This document shows positions 23,112 through 32,413 of a stretch of 64,000 bases of DNA, one piece after another; position 1 is the stretch's first letter, and every line of letters begins with the position of its first letter. The stretch is from Fortiea contorta PCC 7126 (lineage in GTDB: Bacteria > Cyanobacteriota > Cyanobacteriia > Cyanobacteriales > Nostocaceae): contig NZ_KB235930.1 in the NCBI RefSeq assembly GCF_000332295.1, positions 935,895 to 999,894 on the forward strand. The letters run 5' to 3'. A program made the position numbers and the translations under genes. The notes under the pieces are model-generated. The model saw nothing but the letters and a program-made list of their open reading frames with translations, made no database searches and was not told where the DNA came from.

Positions 23112-23549
23112 GTTAAAAACTCGCAAATGGTGAGGAAAATAAGATAGACAACTTGTTTGTTCTTGTCTTCACCTTTGATTACCAAAACCCTCTACTTAGA
23201 CATAGAGGGTTTTGTCTTAGATTCATATGCTGATCTCAATCATGAAAAATTCGCCGCAATTGACTACGCTTCGGTTAAAGTAGAAAGACACACTTGTGGA
23301 AGTTTGCTGACTGGAAAAACGGTCAAGACAAAATTCGATAGATTTATATCTATAGAGTCAGTTTAATTACCTCTAGTTTTTGGCTCAATATTCGTCTCCA
23401 ATACGAGAAAAGTCGCGCCAATCATCTGGTGAGTAGTGATTCGCTCTTGCTATAAAAGAAGAGAATGTGAGTGTCAATCAGCAATTGTAGTGATTACACG
23501 GACACAGCTAGTGTGGTGATTTTTACGGGAGAGTGAAAAAATTTGAGGT
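23112..23549. other. metK-histidine kinase spacer
   Basis: 438 bp. Apart from the metK hairpin at 23183-23214 it shows AT-rich sequence without a convincing gene. A 69-codon frame at 23157-23366 has no family resemblance and overlaps the hairpin. Confidence 0.5.
23183..23214 (+). terminator. Hairpin downstream of metK
   Basis: CAAAACCCTCTA (23183-23194) and TAGAGGGTTTTG (23203-23214) form a perfect 12-bp stem with an 8-base loop, 71 bp after the metK stop. There is no strong T tail beyond the stem's own TTTTG, so it is a probable rather than certain terminator. Confidence 0.6.
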
Positions 23550-25274
23550 ATGCAAACTCAAAAGCCAACTCCTGTTAACAGCAGTTCAGAAAGCAAAACA
23601 GTGCTAGAGGAAGAGCCATTTATAGACGAACTCCCTACCATAGAATTCCCCTCAAGAGGGAAACTCAAAGCTAGTTCTTGGCGCATACATCAAAAAATTG
23701 GCTACGGATATTTTGTGGCGATTGGGATTGGCTTCTTTGGCTCACTCACCGGCTTGGTAGTTGCTAACTACTGGCGTGGGAGAGCAGTTAAACAGCTATA
23801 CGAAGTCAATCAGCAAGCACAATTATTGAGTGATTATAAGGATGCAGTGATGGGAGCACAACTGCACAGCTTTAGCTTGGCTGCGACTTTGGTAGACGCG
23901 CAGCGCCTACAGATGAAAAAAGCTGAATTTTTGATGAGCGTTGAGAAAGCAAAGATATTAGAGTCACGAATTACTGATTTTGTCAACAGTAATCCTAGAA
24001 ATTTAGCTGCAGCCAGTGCTAATTTAGAGACTTTGTTACAGGAATATGAGACTAATTTAAAGTCTTATGTGGAGCAAATAGAGTCTGTATTGCAGTCAAT
24101 TGATAGCCAACCAAAACAACCACAGCAGATTTCTACAGCGCAGGAGCAGTTGCTGAGGATTATGCGAGGAGAAACTGCAATGCGCTTAGATCAGCTTTCG
24201 CAGACATTGAGCAGATATTTGCAAAATGCACAAGAACAAGAAATAGAACAAACCAGAGGAGTTGAGCAAGCAAAGGGGGTAGAGAGATTAATTGTGATGA
24301 TGAGTATGCTGGTGTCGGTAGCGGTCGCTGCTATTGTAGCTTGGCGGACTAGTCGAGCGATCGCAGAACCAGTGATTACTGTCACCCAAGTCGCAGAACA
24401 GGTAGCGCGAAAGTCTAATTTTGATTTGCGCGCTCCCGTCACCACCGAAGATGAAATTGGTTTATTAGCTAAATCTCTCAATCGTTTAATTGAGCGGGTA
24501 TCAGAACGCACTAAAGAGTTACAGCAAGCAAAGGAATTAGCAGAAGCTGCTAGCAAAGCCAAAAGTGTGTTTCTCGCCAATGTTAGTCATGAGTTACGCA
24601 CACCTTTAAATGCTGTGATTGGTTTGAGCCAATTACTTCAAGACGATGCGACGGATCTGAATTTGTCAGGAGATTTCATCACAGATTTAGAAACAATCAA
24701 CTCTGCTGGTAGACATTTACTAGAATTAATTAACGATATCCTCGATTTATCAAAAATTGAAGCGGGGAAAATGACTCTCTACCCAGAGACATTTGAGATT
24801 ACTACATTAATTCACAATCTCGTGCTCACCGTGAAGCCAGCAATAGAAAAAAATGGCAATGTTCTCGAAGTCGATTGCGAGCGTGAACTGGGAACAATGT
24901 ATGCTGATCAAACAAGAATGCGGCAAGTATTGTTAAATTTATTGAGCAATGCTGCTAAGTTTACTACTAACGGAAAAGTGACTCTGACAGTGAAATGTGA
25001 AAAAAAAGATGCATTAATTAATGCACCTTTTGGTGTGATTACTTTCACTGTGACTGATACAGGAATTGGGATGACTCCCGGTCAACAGCAGCAATTATTT
25101 CAACCTTTTATTCAAGGAGATACTTCGACTACGAAAAAGTATGGTGGTACGGGATTAGGATTAGCAATTAGTCGCCATTTTTGTCAGATGATGGGTGGCG
25201 AAATTACTGTTAAAAGTCAGCCTGGAGTCGGCTCCATTTTTACTGTCCGTCTACCACTAACAGTGCAAGAATAA
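23550..25274 (+). CDS. Membrane-bound sensor histidine kinase (HAMP)
   Basis: A 574-residue two-component kinase. Transmembrane segments lie at about 52-73 and 248-266, enclosing a roughly 175-residue helical sensor region of the four-helix-bundle type. Then come a HAMP domain (about 268-320), a short coiled coil, HisKA with [19 protein letters not shown] (His347) and HATPase with [17 protein letters not shown] and [13 protein letters not shown]. No receiver domain and no adjacent response regulator are present, so it is an orphan kinase. The signal is unknown. Confidence 0.93.
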   Translation: MQTQKPTPVNSSSESKTVLEEEPFIDELPTIEFPSRGKLKASSWRIHQKIGYGYFVAIGIGFFGSLTGLVVANYWRGRAVKQLYEVNQQAQLLSDYKDAVMGAQLHSFSLAATLVDAQRLQMKKAEFLMSVEKAKILESRITDFVNSNPRNLAAASANLETLLQEYETNLKSYVEQIESVLQSIDSQPKQPQQISTAQEQLLRIMRGETAMRLDQLSQTLSRYLQNAQEQEIEQTRGVEQAKGVERLIVMMSMLVSVAVAAIVAWRTSRAIAEPVITVTQVAEQVARKSNFDLRAPVTTEDEIGLLAKSLNRLIERVSERTKELQQAKELAEAASKAKSVFLANVSHELRTPLNAVIGLSQLLQDDATDLNLSGDFITDLETINSAGRHLLELINDILDLSKIEAGKMTLYPETFEITTLIHNLVLTVKPAIEKNGNVLEVDCERELGTMYADQTRMRQVLLNLLSNAAKFTTNGKVTLTVKCEKKDALINAPFGVITFTVTDTGIGMTPGQQQQLFQPFIQGDTSTTKKYGGTGLGLAISRHFCQMMGGEITVKSQPGVGSIFTVRLPLTVQE

Positions 25275-25276
25275 GT

Positions 25277-25362
25277 TATAGCGTTTCTCATTTTATGATG
25301 GTACATTTCATTGAAGTCAGGAGCTAGGAATTAGGGGTTAGAGACTAGCTAAGGTGTACTTC
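25277..25362 (+). repeat. Stop-proximal dispersed element, copy A
   Basis: An ~86-bp element starting TATAGCGTTTCTC two bases after the TAA of the histidine kinase and ending near GGTGTACTTC. It is about 75-80% identical by eye, in the opposite genomic orientation, to 27892-27977, including TTTTATGATGG, AGGAATTAGGGG and TAGAGACTA blocks. It includes CCCTAAY-type heptamers. No coding potential. Confidence 0.8.
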
Positions 25363-25550
25363 ATGTAATTGGGAATTGTTATAAGCATGAGACCCAACAC
25401 CCGGCTCAATATATATCAAAATAATTGGTGTCAGCTTTTAAGAGTTTTAATATTGGTGGTTTATTTGCGTCGTGGCGTACTAGAATAATGTGTGTTCATC
25501 GCCATATTGTCAAAAACGGCAATTCTTGTTTTTAGTCGCCTTGGTTATCC

Positions 25551-27875
25551 ATGACTACAAGTATTGACTTTCTCAGTCATCTCAATCCCAGTCAACGTCA
25601 AGCCGTAGAACATTACTGCGGCCCTTTGTTAGTCGTCGCTGGCGCAGGTTCTGGTAAAACACGAGCGCTGACTTATCGGATTGCTAATTTAATTCTTAAA
25701 CACCGCGTCGCGCCTGATAATATCTTGGCGGTGACTTTTACTAATAAAGCCGCGCGGGAAATGAAGGAGCGGGTTCAAAAACTATTCGCTGAACAGTTGG
25801 CGATGTCTGAGTATGGTCAGCGTTTTGATTTGTTACCTGAATATGAACAAGTCAAACTGCGATCGCAGGTTTATCGTACCACAATTAAAGATTTGTGGTG
25901 TGGTACTTTTCATAGTTTGTTTTCGCGGATTCTGCGTTTTGATATTGAAAAATATCAAGATGAAAAAGGGCGACGGTGGAATAGAAATTTCTCAATTTTT
26001 GACGAATCAGATGTGCAAAGTCTGATTAAAGAAATCGTCAATAAACAGCTAAACTTAGACGATAAGAAATTTGACCATCGTTCTGTCCGCTACGCTATTA
26101 GTAATGCCAAAAATCAAGGTTTTTCACCCCAGGAGTTTGAGCGAGAACAGCCAAACTATCGCGGAAGGGTGATTGCTCAAGTTTATAGTTGTTATCAAGA
26201 TAAGTTAGCGGAAAATAATGCTTTAGATTTTGACGATTTAATCTTGATTCCGACAAGATTATTTCAACAAAATGAACAAGTATTAGGTTATTGGCATCGC
26301 AAATTCTGTCATATTCTAGTAGATGAATATCAGGATACTAACCGCACGCAATATGATTTGATTCGCTTGTTGGTGACAAATGGAGAAGAGAACAAAAGCG
26401 AATGGGAATGGCGGAATCGCTCGGTTTTTGTGGTAGGTGATGCAGATCAATCAATTTACAGCTTTAGAATGGCTGACTTCACCATTTTGCTGGAATTTCA
26501 AGAAGATTTTGGTGATGGTTTACCAGATGATGATACGCGGACGATGGTTAAATTAGAGGAAAACTATCGCTCTTGTGAGAACATTTTACAAGCTGCTAAT
26601 GAGTTGATTGAAAATAATACCCAGCGGATTGATAAAATTCTCAAACCGACGCGGGGCGCAGGTGAGGATATTTATTGTTATAAAGCAGATGATGAACTCG
26701 CGGAAGCCGATTTTGTAATTAATCAGATCCGAACTTTAGAACATCAAAACCCAGAGTTGAATTGGGGAAGTTTTGCGATTCTCTACCGCACAAATGCTCA
26801 ATCCCGCCCTTTTGAAGAATTATTGGTGAGGAATCAAATTCCTTATACTGTGGTGGGGGGGATGCGATTTTACGATCGCAAAGAAATTAAAGATGTGATA
26901 GCCTACTTGAGAGCGATCGCTAACCCGGCTGATACAGTGAGTTTGTTAAGAGTTATTAACACTCCCCGACGCGGGATTGGCAAAACTACCATTGATGGTT
27001 TAGTCAATGCTTCCCAACAATTAGGTACAACTTTGTGGGAAATTCTCAGCGATGAAACCTCAGTTAATACTTTAGCTGGACGCGCTACAAAAGCGGTGAA
27101 TAGCTTTGCGAAAATGATTGGCACTTGGCAAACAAAAATGGCTACAATGCCTGTAACTGAAGTTTTGCAAGGAGTGCTAGAAGATTCTGGTTATATTCAA
27201 GATTTGCAAAGTCAGGGTACAGATGAATCAGAAGACCGCATCCAAAACGTCCAGGAACTTTACAACGCGGTGTTACAATTTCAAGAAGAAAATGAAGATG
27301 TCACCCTACAAGCATTTTTGCAAAGTACCGCCCTCAGTTCTGATTTAGATAATTTAAAAGAAGGAAAAACAGCAGTATCTTTAATGACATTGCACGCTTC
27401 CAAAGGTCTGGAATTTCCCGTAGTTTATTTGGTGGGGTTAGAACAAGGTTTATTTCCTAATTATCGTTCACTGAGTGATCCTGCAGCCTTAGAAGAAGAA
27501 CGCCGCCTTTGTTATGTGGGGATTACTCGTGCTCAGGAAAGGTTATATTTATCACACGCCCGTGAACGCCGCTTATATGGTTCGCGGGAACCTGCAGTGC
27601 GATCGCAATTTCTCGACGAATTACCAGAAGAACTATTAGCTACTCAACATAGAAGCCGACAGACTTATACTAAAAGTAGTGCGGTGAGAGGTGTTAAGCC
27701 TAGTAACCCAGAGAATTGGCAAGTAGGCGATCGTGTCTTACACAAAACCTTTGGTTTAGGTGAAATTACGCATGTATTTGGAGCAGGGAATAAAATTTCT
27801 GTAGCGATAAAATTTGCGAATTTGGGACAAAAAATCATTGATCCGAGAGTAGCGCAATTGCAAAGAGTGGAATGA
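25551..27875 (+). CDS. pcrA: ATP-dependent DNA helicase PcrA/UvrD
   Basis: A 774-residue superfamily 1A 3'-5' helicase for excision repair and removal of nucleoprotein blocks. Motif I is GAGSGKTRAL (31-40), with AVTFTNKAAREMKER, Walker B ILVDEYQDTN, GDADQSIYSFR, LEENYRS and, near the end, SLMTLHASKGLEFPVVY and CYVGITRAQERLYL. The C-terminal Tudor-like segment (VGDRVLHKTFGLGEI) is typical of PcrA and binds RNA polymerase in other bacteria. The gene is bracketed by two inverted copies of the stop-proximal element. Confidence 0.95.
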   Translation: MTTSIDFLSHLNPSQRQAVEHYCGPLLVVAGAGSGKTRALTYRIANLILKHRVAPDNILAVTFTNKAAREMKERVQKLFAEQLAMSEYGQRFDLLPEYEQVKLRSQVYRTTIKDLWCGTFHSLFSRILRFDIEKYQDEKGRRWNRNFSIFDESDVQSLIKEIVNKQLNLDDKKFDHRSVRYAISNAKNQGFSPQEFEREQPNYRGRVIAQVYSCYQDKLAENNALDFDDLILIPTRLFQQNEQVLGYWHRKFCHILVDEYQDTNRTQYDLIRLLVTNGEENKSEWEWRNRSVFVVGDADQSIYSFRMADFTILLEFQEDFGDGLPDDDTRTMVKLEENYRSCENILQAANELIENNTQRIDKILKPTRGAGEDIYCYKADDELAEADFVINQIRTLEHQNPELNWGSFAILYRTNAQSRPFEELLVRNQIPYTVVGGMRFYDRKEIKDVIAYLRAIANPADTVSLLRVINTPRRGIGKTTIDGLVNASQQLGTTLWEILSDETSVNTLAGRATKAVNSFAKMIGTWQTKMATMPVTEVLQGVLEDSGYIQDLQSQGTDESEDRIQNVQELYNAVLQFQEENEDVTLQAFLQSTALSSDLDNLKEGKTAVSLMTLHASKGLEFPVVYLVGLEQGLFPNYRSLSDPAALEEERRLCYVGITRAQERLYLSHARERRLYGSREPAVRSQFLDELPEELLATQHRSRQTYTKSSAVRGVKPSNPENWQVGDRVLHKTFGLGEITHVFGAGNKISVAIKFANLGQKIIDPRVAQLQRVE

Positions 27876-27891
27876 TATTTCTTGTTTTCTA

Positions 27892-27977
27892 GAAGTACAC
27901 CTTAGTTAGTCTCTAGCCCCTAATTCCTAATCCCTAACCTCAACGAGGTATGCCATCATAAAACGAGAAATGCTATA
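27892..27977 (-). repeat. Stop-proximal dispersed element, copy B
   Basis: Read on the minus strand it starts TATAGCATTTCTCG three bases after the TAA of the ABM-domain gene and ends at GTGTACTTC, matching copy A (25277-25362) along its length. It occupies most of the gap between the pcrA stop and the ABM gene. Confidence 0.8.
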
Positions 27978-27980
27978 TGT

Positions 27981-28268
27981 TTACACCTGCTCAAAATGCT
28001 CAACTGTAGGAAAAGGATCATAAAAATGGTGCAGCATTTTTTTCCACTCTTGATATTCAGTAGAGCCTCTAAATCCTACAGTATGATCTGCTAAAGTTTC
28101 CCATTTAACAAGTAATAAATATTTACCCCGAACTTCTATACATCTATGCAATTCATGGGATAAATATCCTGGCATAGATGAGATAATTATAGAAGCATTT
28201 TTAAAAACAGATTCAAACTCATATTCCTGCCCAGATTTAATATTGAGAATTACTGCTTCTAGAATCAT
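27981..28268 (-). CDS. Antibiotic biosynthesis monooxygenase (ABM) domain protein
   Basis: A 95-residue single ABM domain of the dimeric alpha-beta barrel class: MILEAVILNIKSGQEYEFE, then SSMPGYLSHELHRC, LLLVKWETLADHTVGFRGS and a C-terminal FYDPFPTVEHFEQV. Family members include haem-degrading and quinone monooxygenases as well as small proteins without a known substrate. The sequence does not allow a choice. It starts 21 bp after the stop of the GAF gene on the same strand, so the two probably share a transcript. Confidence 0.82.
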   Translation of the reverse strand: MILEAVILNIKSGQEYEFESVFKNASIIISSMPGYLSHELHRCIEVRGKYLLLVKWETLADHTVGFRGSTEYQEWKKMLHHFYDPFPTVEHFEQV

Positions 28269-28289
28269 AAATGCTGTGAATGGGAATAT

Positions 28290-28823
28290 TTAATGAAAAT
28301 CAGACTTGATATAAGCAACTGTCAAAGGGGCGATTTTTTCTACAATATTATTAATCACCTCTCGTTCATATTCAGTCCAAATTCTGGGATGATTAAAAAT
28401 GCATGGTTGCAATACACCCCAAAGTTGACCATCATCACAAATATGAGCATGAATGAGAGCACGATGTCCAAAATTTTCCTGTTCAAATTGCCGATTTAAA
28501 ATTTGAGAATCAGCAGTTTCCACGTCTTCAACAAATATTGATGGTTGAGTACGCAGCGCGGCCGCAAACATCGGATCTTCATCTACTAAAGATGAGGGTT
28601 GCGATACCCATTCCTCGTTATGGATACTGGGTAAATTTGGAGTACGAACCCAACAAAAAGCGACTTTACCGAGATATAAATTGGGGTTGTGTAGGTAGAG
28701 AAAACAGCGATCGCACTGCAAAAATTCACCCACAGCTTGTAGCAGTTTAGGAAAGAAAATATCTGCTGGTAAATCGGATTCTAAAATGTTAGTGATCGCT
28801 GGAGGAAAATTTAGCTGAGACAT
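28290..28823 (-). CDS. Single GAF-domain protein
   Basis: A 177-residue cytoplasmic protein made of one GAF domain (LLQAVGEFLQCDRCFLYLHNP to GVLQPCIFNHPRIWTEYEREVINNIVEKIA). It lacks an output domain, so it might act as a sensor subunit or bind a small molecule. Cys residues in LQCDRCFLYL and AHICDDGQLW are present, but the canonical bilin-binding Cys-His pair of cyanobacteriochromes is not evident. It lies between the phosphoesterase and ABM genes on the same strand. Confidence 0.8.
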   Translation of the reverse strand: MSQLNFPPAITNILESDLPADIFFPKLLQAVGEFLQCDRCFLYLHNPNLYLGKVAFCWVRTPNLPSIHNEEWVSQPSSLVDEDPMFAAALRTQPSIFVEDVETADSQILNRQFEQENFGHRALIHAHICDDGQLWGVLQPCIFNHPRIWTEYEREVINNIVEKIAPLTVAYIKSDFH

Positions 28824-28864
28824 AGTATTTGAAATTTTTTCACCTTGCTGCAGAATTTAAATGT

Positions 28865-28888
28865 AGAGACGCAAAATTTTGCGTCTCT
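28865..28888 (-). terminator. Perfect 24-bp palindrome downstream of the phosphoesterase gene
   Basis: AGAGACGCAAAA joined directly to its reverse complement, giving 12-bp arms, 21 bp beyond the phosphoesterase stop. It belongs to the GTAGAGACG...CGTCTCTAC dispersed family (another member at 46453-46481). It could serve as a terminator, or be only a repeat. Confidence 0.6.
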
Positions 28889-28909
28889 GGCTTTTATTGA
28901 TAGACGAAA

Positions 28910-29827
28910 TTAAACCGATTTTAAGGGAATAATTCCCCGGTCAAAAACCAAGTTATCAGTCCCAATACCATTTAACTCTATTCTATCTGGATAAATTTCA
29001 TAGGTAGCAAAACTCAAATTACTAGTAGAATATTCCGTCCATTCATTTTTACCTACAGAACGATTACCCGCACCCGCACCACAAATTAAGTAAGTAGTAC
29101 CATCAATACCACGGGTGCGTTCATAATGGTGTTCATGACCATTGATGTAGAGTTGCACACCATATTTTTTAAACAGAGGTGTGAAAGTTTTAATGAAATT
29201 TGGATTACTTCCATAATGACCAGATGCATAAATTGGATGATGACCAAATACTATTTTCCAAGCAGCTTTACTAGCGCTTAATTCCGTTTCTAGCCAAAGT
29301 AATTGATTTTGCCAATCAGCATTACCATTAGTATCTAGTGCGAAAAATTGTACAGAATCACGACTAAAAGTATAGTACCTTCCCGTCATATTAAAACCAG
29401 CATAACGCACTTGTGGATCGCCATTGGCAGTGCGAATATCATGATTACCTAAACAAGCTTGAAACTTCACACCTTCCTTGAGTAAAGTTCGATATGGACG
29501 CTCAAAAACAGCATTAATTTTCTCAATTTCACCATTGTTGTAAATGTTATCACCAGCTAAAATCACTAAATTATAAGGATTTCGCTGATAATAATTAGTC
29601 ATTGCCTTAGCAACATCATACTGTCCCTTAGCTCCAGTTCCTGTATCTGCTACAGACACAAAACGTAATAACAAATCTTTTTGAGGTGGATTAGCAGCTA
29701 TAGCCGTATCTGGTGTATGGATATTAGCGCGGTGGGCGTCTTGACGAAAAGATTTCCAGCCAAGAAATCCGGTAGCAAGTGTACCGAGTCCACTTAAAAA
29801 TAAAAATTGACGACGTTTCCAGCTCAT
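28910..29827 (-). CDS. Exported calcineurin-like metallophosphoesterase
   Basis: A 305-residue protein with N-terminal MSWKRRQFLFLSGLGTLATG, a Tat-like signal (KRRQFLF). The metallophosphoesterase motifs are present in order: VADTGTG, LAGDNIYNNGE, LGNHD, FGHHPIYASG and INGHEHHYERT. This spacing resembles purple-acid-phosphatase-like enzymes, which hydrolyse phosphate esters outside the cytoplasm. The first motif is DTG rather than DxH. The natural substrate is unknown; a role in phosphate scavenging is plausible. Confidence 0.9.
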   Translation of the reverse strand: MSWKRRQFLFLSGLGTLATGFLGWKSFRQDAHRANIHTPDTAIAANPPQKDLLLRFVSVADTGTGAKGQYDVAKAMTNYYQRNPYNLVILAGDNIYNNGEIEKINAVFERPYRTLLKEGVKFQACLGNHDIRTANGDPQVRYAGFNMTGRYYTFSRDSVQFFALDTNGNADWQNQLLWLETELSASKAAWKIVFGHHPIYASGHYGSNPNFIKTFTPLFKKYGVQLYINGHEHHYERTRGIDGTTYLICGAGAGNRSVGKNEWTEYSTSNLSFATYEIYPDRIELNGIGTDNLVFDRGIIPLKSV

Positions 29828-29909
29828 AAATTACCTTGATCTAAATAATGAGCAACGAAGTGATACATTAAGGCAAAAGCGGCTGCAATTTGTTGTTGGT
29901 GAAACTTCC

Positions 29910-30761
29910 ATGTCACAGGACAATCAAAATTTACAACCACCATTCTCTCCCGAACCAACTTCCCCAAAACCCTATCAGAGAAACCAGCCAATTTGGAAGG
30001 TTAAAATTATCCAAATTCTGCGAGGAACGATCGGAATTTTAGAAACAGCGGTGGTGAAATTAGAGACAACACCAGCGGATGGGGAAGCAACTCCTGGTTT
30101 CTGGAGTGGACTGTTAACCAAAATTCGCGCTGTGTTACCAGCAAATTTGTCAGCAAAGTTGTCTGATACAGCTTTGACAGGAATAATTGCAGGAATTGCG
30201 GTGATTTTAGTTTGGACAACCACAACAGTTTTTAGTAGTAAACCAACTGAGATAGCGACGGTTCCCCCGGTTGAAGAGGTTCCTGTACCCGCACCCACCC
30301 CAACCGTAACTATTACCCCAGAGATAGTCACTGTAACGCCAGAACCCCAACCATCACCAGAAGTTACGCCAGAACCAGAACCGGAAGCAGAACCATCACC
30401 AGAACCGACTCCCACCCCAGCAGTCGAGTTGACACCAGAACAAACCTTGATAGCAGCAATCGAAAATCAAGTAGCAGAAATTAGCGATCGCTTTGCCGAT
30501 AAACTCATAAAATCAATTCAAGCCAACTTTTTAACTAGTAATCTCACTGTAAAAATAAGTGACAATTGGTACACACTAGAACCATCTCAACAAGATAAAC
30601 TAGCAGCAGAAATTCAACAGCGATCGCAACAACTGGATTTTAGCCACCTAGAAATTCTCGATTCCCAGGAACAGTTGATCGCCCGCAGTCCCGTTGTCGG
30701 TACGAAAATGGTGATTTTTAAAAGGCAAGTAACACCAATTAATAGCACAGAACACGCTTGA
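29910..30761 (+). CDS. Single-pass membrane protein with Pro/Glu-rich linker, unknown function
   Basis: A 283-residue protein. The first 85 residues are cytoplasmic and Pro-rich at the start. One transmembrane helix lies at about 87-107 (ALTGIIAGIAVILVWTTTTV), followed by a roughly 60-residue linker of Pro, Glu, Thr and Val repeats (PEPQPSPEVTPEPEPEAEP). A C-terminal domain of about 100 residues contains NNxT-like NLTVKISDNWYTLEPSQQD and VVGTKMVIFKRQ. The last domain looks conserved and folded, and similar proteins occur in other cyanobacteria as I recall, but I cannot name a function. The linker suggests the domain is held away from the membrane. Confidence 0.75.
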   Translation: MSQDNQNLQPPFSPEPTSPKPYQRNQPIWKVKIIQILRGTIGILETAVVKLETTPADGEATPGFWSGLLTKIRAVLPANLSAKLSDTALTGIIAGIAVILVWTTTTVFSSKPTEIATVPPVEEVPVPAPTPTVTITPEIVTVTPEPQPSPEVTPEPEPEAEPSPEPTPTPAVELTPEQTLIAAIENQVAEISDRFADKLIKSIQANFLTSNLTVKISDNWYTLEPSQQDKLAAEIQQRSQQLDFSHLEILDSQEQLIARSPVVGTKMVIFKRQVTPINSTEHA

Positions 30762-30857
30762 AAGTTTTGATTCTGCAGTCCGCTTTTGCAAGAGTCTATT
30801 ATTTTTAATAATTGCTCTTTCCCCTAATCCCTAACCCCTATTTCCTGTCAAAAATAA

Positions 30858-31415
30858 CTAAAAAAGCTGACTGACTAAACAGCTAAAACCGGGTAGTAAA
30901 GGCGTGGTCAATTCATCCTGATGAAATAAAGTAGCTACTAACTTTAAAGTAGCCTGTTGACGACGATAAACCTCTACTTTTTTGTGAATATAATCACAAA
31001 TCCAATATTCTTGTACACCTTGCACTGAATACAATTTCAACTTAGTTTCTCGATCGCGTTTTTCGTTTTTTTCACCAGGAGATAACACCTCAACCACTAA
31101 CTCTGGTGAGCCGGTGAGGTGTCCAGCCTCATCTAATAAGATTTCTAAATTTTCATTACTTGCCCAGACAACATCAGGAATCACATTATCAGCATCTGAG
31201 AAAATAATTCCTGGGGCGATCGCTGCTGTACCCAAACCTGTCGTATCTGACCAATTGTTCAGAACTGTAACAATTTTGGCGCAACTTGATTGATGACCCC
31301 AGTGAGGCGATTTTGTCACAAATAATTCTCCATCAATAATTTCATAACGATTTTTGCGATCGCCTGCGAACAGTTCTAAATCAGCACTTGTCCAACGGAC
31401 TGGAGATATTGCCAT
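30858..31415 (-). CDS. Uma2-family (DUF820) PD-(D/E)xK endonuclease-like protein
   Basis: 185 residues: RWTSADLELFAGDRKNRYEIIDGELFV at the N-terminus, PDVVWASNENLEILL, and the nuclease-like core PELVVEVLSPGEKNEKRDRE with the later LKLYSVQGVQEYWICD. Uma2 proteins are massively expanded in cyanobacteria and have a restriction-endonuclease-like fold. Their biological targets are largely unknown. It is the last gene of a minus-strand set, 8 bp after the PrsW-like gene. Confidence 0.88.
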   Translation of the reverse strand: MAISPVRWTSADLELFAGDRKNRYEIIDGELFVTKSPHWGHQSSCAKIVTVLNNWSDTTGLGTAAIAPGIIFSDADNVIPDVVWASNENLEILLDEAGHLTGSPELVVEVLSPGEKNEKRDRETKLKLYSVQGVQEYWICDYIHKKVEVYRRQQATLKLVATLFHQDELTTPLLPGFSCLVSQLF

Positions 31416-31423
31416 AAAACCCC

Positions 31424-32413
31424 CTAGGATTTTGCTTTCTTTATTTTAAAAAATTGTCGTTGTGCTGAACGGCGCAAATAAAAATAAATTAACCACGCCA
31501 CAACTGCAAATATGAGATTTAGCAAGATATGCTTTAATGTAAACTGTAGAATATCAGGATAAAAAAGTTGTGCCCATCTCAACGGGCTAAGTTTTCTGGC
31601 TAAGAGCAAAAGCCCAAACAGCGCGTTTCCTCCCAACATCAGCGCCAACAACACTAACCCTCTTCGCCAATAACGGTGCTGTTTGGTAAACCCAGAAATG
31701 AGATTAATGGGAGATTTACCTTGCACTCGCCGCAATAATTGTTCCAATCGCCAAAATAGCCACAACAAAAAGGGAAATAAACCATAGCTGAGAAAACTTA
31801 GCGGTAGTGGATAACGCCATGCAATAGATAATACATTCACCAAAGCATGACAGACCACAGAATTTAGCCAAGCTATGACTACTAATTGTCTGTATTGGTT
31901 TAGTTGAGGACGAGAACAGAGGTATATTCCTAAAGCATAGCCCCAAGGAGCAGAGAACATCGCATGAACCGGCGTACCGATGATCCTCTCAAGAATTGAG
32001 GAAGTATTGTAAGAAAGATAAATCCAGTTTTCTTGAGCGGTGAATCCTAGCGCCACGGCGATAGTGAAGAGAAAAACAGTAGTGGGGCGTAATCGATACC
32101 TGCGTTGAAAATAGCAAGTTGCAATCACAACCATGATTAATTTGCAACCTTCTTCAATTGGGCCGATTTCCACCAATTGTCGCAGCGCCACACCCAGTAG
32201 CGATCGCTGCCACCTCTGCCAATCTACAATTAAGTTAGTTACAGTCGCTAAAATCAGTTCTAAATTGAGGGCTGCAAAACCAGATATCGCCCCCAGAACA
32301 AATAACCACAGCAATTTTAACAGCGATGGGGCAGCGTATACACGGTAATAGTAGTACACCAACAATACCAGTGGTGGGACTGCTGCCCAGAATAATAAAG
32401 ATAACTCAGTCAC
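31424..32413 (-). CDS. PrsW-family intramembrane metalloprotease
   Basis: An integral membrane protein with about eight hydrophobic helices. The PrsW signatures are visible: IGPIEEGCKLIMV (EExxK), FTAQENWIYLSYN, GTPVHAMFSAPWGYALG (His) and VVCHALVNVLS (His). These form the metal site of this protease family, which in Bacillus cleaves an anti-sigma factor. I choose the GTG at 32413 (MTELSLLFWAAVPP), whose GTGACTGA overlaps the methyltransferase stop. An upstream in-frame TTG at 32425 is possible. The overlap implies translational coupling to the methyltransferase. Confidence 0.85.
   Translation of the reverse strand: MTELSLLFWAAVPPLVLLVYYYYRVYAAPSLLKLLWLFVLGAISGFAALNLELILATVTNLIVDWQRWQRSLLGVALRQLVEIGPIEEGCKLIMVVIATCYFQRRYRLRPTTVFLFTIAVALGFTAQENWIYLSYNTSSILERIIGTPVHAMFSAPWGYALGIYLCSRPQLNQYRQLVVIAWLNSVVCHALVNVLSIAWRYPLPLSFLSYGLFPFLLWLFWRLEQLLRRVQGKSPINLISGFTKQHRYWRRGLVLLALMLGGNALFGLLLLARKLSPLRWAQLFYPDILQFTLKHILLNLIFAVVAWLIYFYLRRSAQRQFFKIKKAKS

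Noticed and set aside
23157-23366. Small 69-residue gene
   Set aside because: It runs through the metK hairpin, has no ribosome site and resembles no family.
24191-24580. Minus-strand frame of 129 codons
   Set aside because: Shadow of the HAMP-kinase coding region, which has full domain support on the plus strand.
27892-27977. Insertion sequence remnant with transposase
   Set aside because: The element is only about 86 bp and non-coding; nothing identifies a transposase.
29975-30415. Minus-strand Gly/Ser-rich frame of 146 codons
   Set aside because: It is the antisense of the Pro/Glu/Thr-rich linker of the membrane protein on the plus strand.
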